Positions 7,045-7,520 of a stretch of DNA of 7,520 bases are shown one piece after another. The stretch lies in the NCBI GenBank assembly GCA_964390725.1, contig CAYMIW010000066.1, positions 1 to 7,520 of the forward strand. The letters run 5' to 3'. Position numbers and translations under genes: made by a program. The DNA is from JAABTH01 sp964390725. GTDB taxonomy: Bacteria > Bacillota > Dethiobacteria > DTU022. How positions within the stretch are numbered: position 1 is the stretch's first letter; the number at the start of each line of letters is the position of its first letter. Below the pieces are notes generated by a model, which saw only the letters and a program-made list of their open reading frames with translations, ran no database searches and was not told where the DNA came from.

Positions 7045-7080
7045 GCTTACATTGTTCTGGCATGAGGGTAATTTCACCAC

Positions 7081-7140
7081 TAAGTGAGAGTTAGCAATTT
7101 AGCCTGGTATTAGCCTTGATTTTATGCTAACTCTAGCTTA
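7081..7140. repeat. 16-bp imperfect inverted repeat plus TTAGC repeats between divergent genes (putative operator)
   Basis: Left arm 7081-7096 and right arm 7125-7140 match at 14 of 16 positions as reverse complements, including a perfect 10-bp core (AGAGTTAGCA / TGCTAACTCT), with 28 nt between arms. Inside the spacer TTAGCC occurs twice exactly 11 bp apart (7099-7104 and 7110-7115), one helical turn. The right arm lies between and over the predicted plus-strand -35/-10 elements. This fits cooperative binding by the adjacent XRE protein; that assignment is inference. No T-tract follows either arm, so it is not a terminator. Confidence 0.6.
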
Positions 7141-7144
7141 TCAT
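7116..7144 (+). promoter_or_regulatory. Candidate promoter of the PD-(D/E)XK nuclease gene
   Basis: -35 TTGATT (7116-7121), 17-bp spacer and -10 TATCAT (7139-7144, one mismatch from TATAAT). Transcription would start near 7151, about 20 nt before the ATG at 7170. The right arm of the inverted repeat (7125-7140) fills the spacer, so a bound regulator would occlude the promoter. Confidence 0.5.
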
Positions 7145-7169
7145 TTGATCAGGAAGAAAGAACAAAAAT

Positions 7170-7520
7170 ATGCCAATCATCGTCTCACAAAATGGTAAAA
7201 ATGCTTCAAAACTAGATCCCATCAGTTTTGGACTCGAAGACAAACTACAGCAATATATTTACGACAACCCAGAAAGCATACCTCTTTACGATATCAGAGA
7301 TGATATACAACTATTAATACTGGCTCGTGAGTTTGGCACAAATAGTGGTCCAATTGATGCAGTTGGGATTGATCATGAAGGTCAGCTCTATTTAGTCGAA
7401 ACCAAATTATATAAGAACCCAGATAAACGTACGGTAGTGGCACAAGTTTTAGACTACGGAGCATCGCTGTGGCGAACTTTAACTGACTTTGATGACTTTT
7501 TGCTTCAATTGAACAATCAT
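7170..7520 (+). CDS. Putative PD-(D/E)XK nuclease, NucS/DUF91-like (3' end outside window)
   Basis: 117 codons are visible with no stop before the right edge. After a helical N-terminus with a conserved-looking acidic residue (E23) and NPESIPLY (33-40), the core reads GPIDAVGID (60-68), LYLVETK (73-79) and QVLDYG (92-97): D63, E77-x-K79 and the Q92/Y96 pair match the D...ExK...QxxxY signature of NucS/DUF91-type nucleases. It probably cuts DNA, or is a nuclease subunit; the missing C-terminus might carry another domain and could change the call. AGGAAGAAAG at 7151-7160 is a suitable RBS for ATG 7170. It is transcribed divergently from the XRE gene, which probably regulates it. Confidence 0.75.
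   Translation, partial: MPIIVSQNGKNASKLDPISFGLEDKLQQYIYDNPESIPLYDIRDDIQLLILAREFGTNSGPIDAVGIDHEGQLYLVETKLYKNPDKRTVVAQVLDYGASLWRTLTDFDDFLLQLNNH

Noticed and set aside
7042..7065. Short inverted repeat TCATGC...GCATGA over the XRE start
   Set aside because: Only 6-bp arms with a 13-nt spacer; too weak to call beside the much stronger repeat at 7081-7140.
7045..7080. 12-residue upstream extension of the XRE protein starting at GTG 7080
   Set aside because: There is no RBS before the GTG and the extra residues do not resemble the HTH domain; the ATG at 7044 gives the usual length. The choice stays tentative because the ATG also lacks a clear RBS.
2797..7115. AGTTAGC-like words shared by the operon leader (2800-2806) and the XRE-nuclease intergenic region, as possible attachment sites or common operators
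   Set aside because: The shared words are only 6-8 bp and sit in different structural contexts; this is expected by chance in A+T-rich DNA and is not enough for att sites.

Overview
This is a compact, A+T-rich bacterial or phage-derived window in the standard bacterial code: TGA is used as a real stop at the end of the second methyltransferase, which argues against codes that reassign TGA. Strong AAGGAGG-type ribosome binding sites and 8-11 nt gene overlaps indicate bacterial/phage operon architecture. Nothing in the sequence fixes the host taxon. There are no tRNA or rRNA genes, CRISPR arrays or transposases.

Layout: (1) 1-2561, minus strand: most of a large PLD-nuclease/SNF2-type helicase fusion, running off the left edge; this architecture is common in defence and restriction-like loci. 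(2) 2562-2867: a divergent control region with nested inverted repeats, a strong plus-strand promoter (about 2696-2724), a structured leader containing a strong intrinsic terminator (2793-2840), and a hairpin covering the ribosome binding site of the next gene. (3) 2868-6831, plus strand: a four-gene operon with every junction overlapping: a ParB-domain/DNA methyltransferase fusion, a second paralogous DNA methyltransferase, a terminase small-subunit-like HTH protein, and a phage-type terminase large subunit (ATPase plus nuclease). (4) 6832-7044, minus strand: a small XRE-family HTH regulator whose stop codon abuts the terminase stop with no gap. (5) 7045-7169: a divergent intergenic region with a 16-bp imperfect inverted repeat straddling a plausible plus-strand promoter. 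(6) 7170-7520, plus strand: the start of a PD-(D/E)XK (NucS/DUF91-like) nuclease that runs off the right edge.

The central block looks like a DNA-modification plus DNA-packaging module from a prophage, satellite or phage remnant, but no portal, protease or capsid gene follows the large terminase within the window; the next genes are a regulator and a putative nuclease. The most interesting signals are (a) the leader of the methyltransferase-terminase operon, where a terminator, an RBS-occluding hairpin and an alternative pairing that would relieve both can be drawn from one set of repeats; (b) the coupling of two paralogous methyltransferases, one ParB-fused and with an altered catalytic motif, to a terminase pair; and (c) the XRE regulator/nuclease pair sharing a symmetric operator-like element, reminiscent of restriction-modification controller systems.
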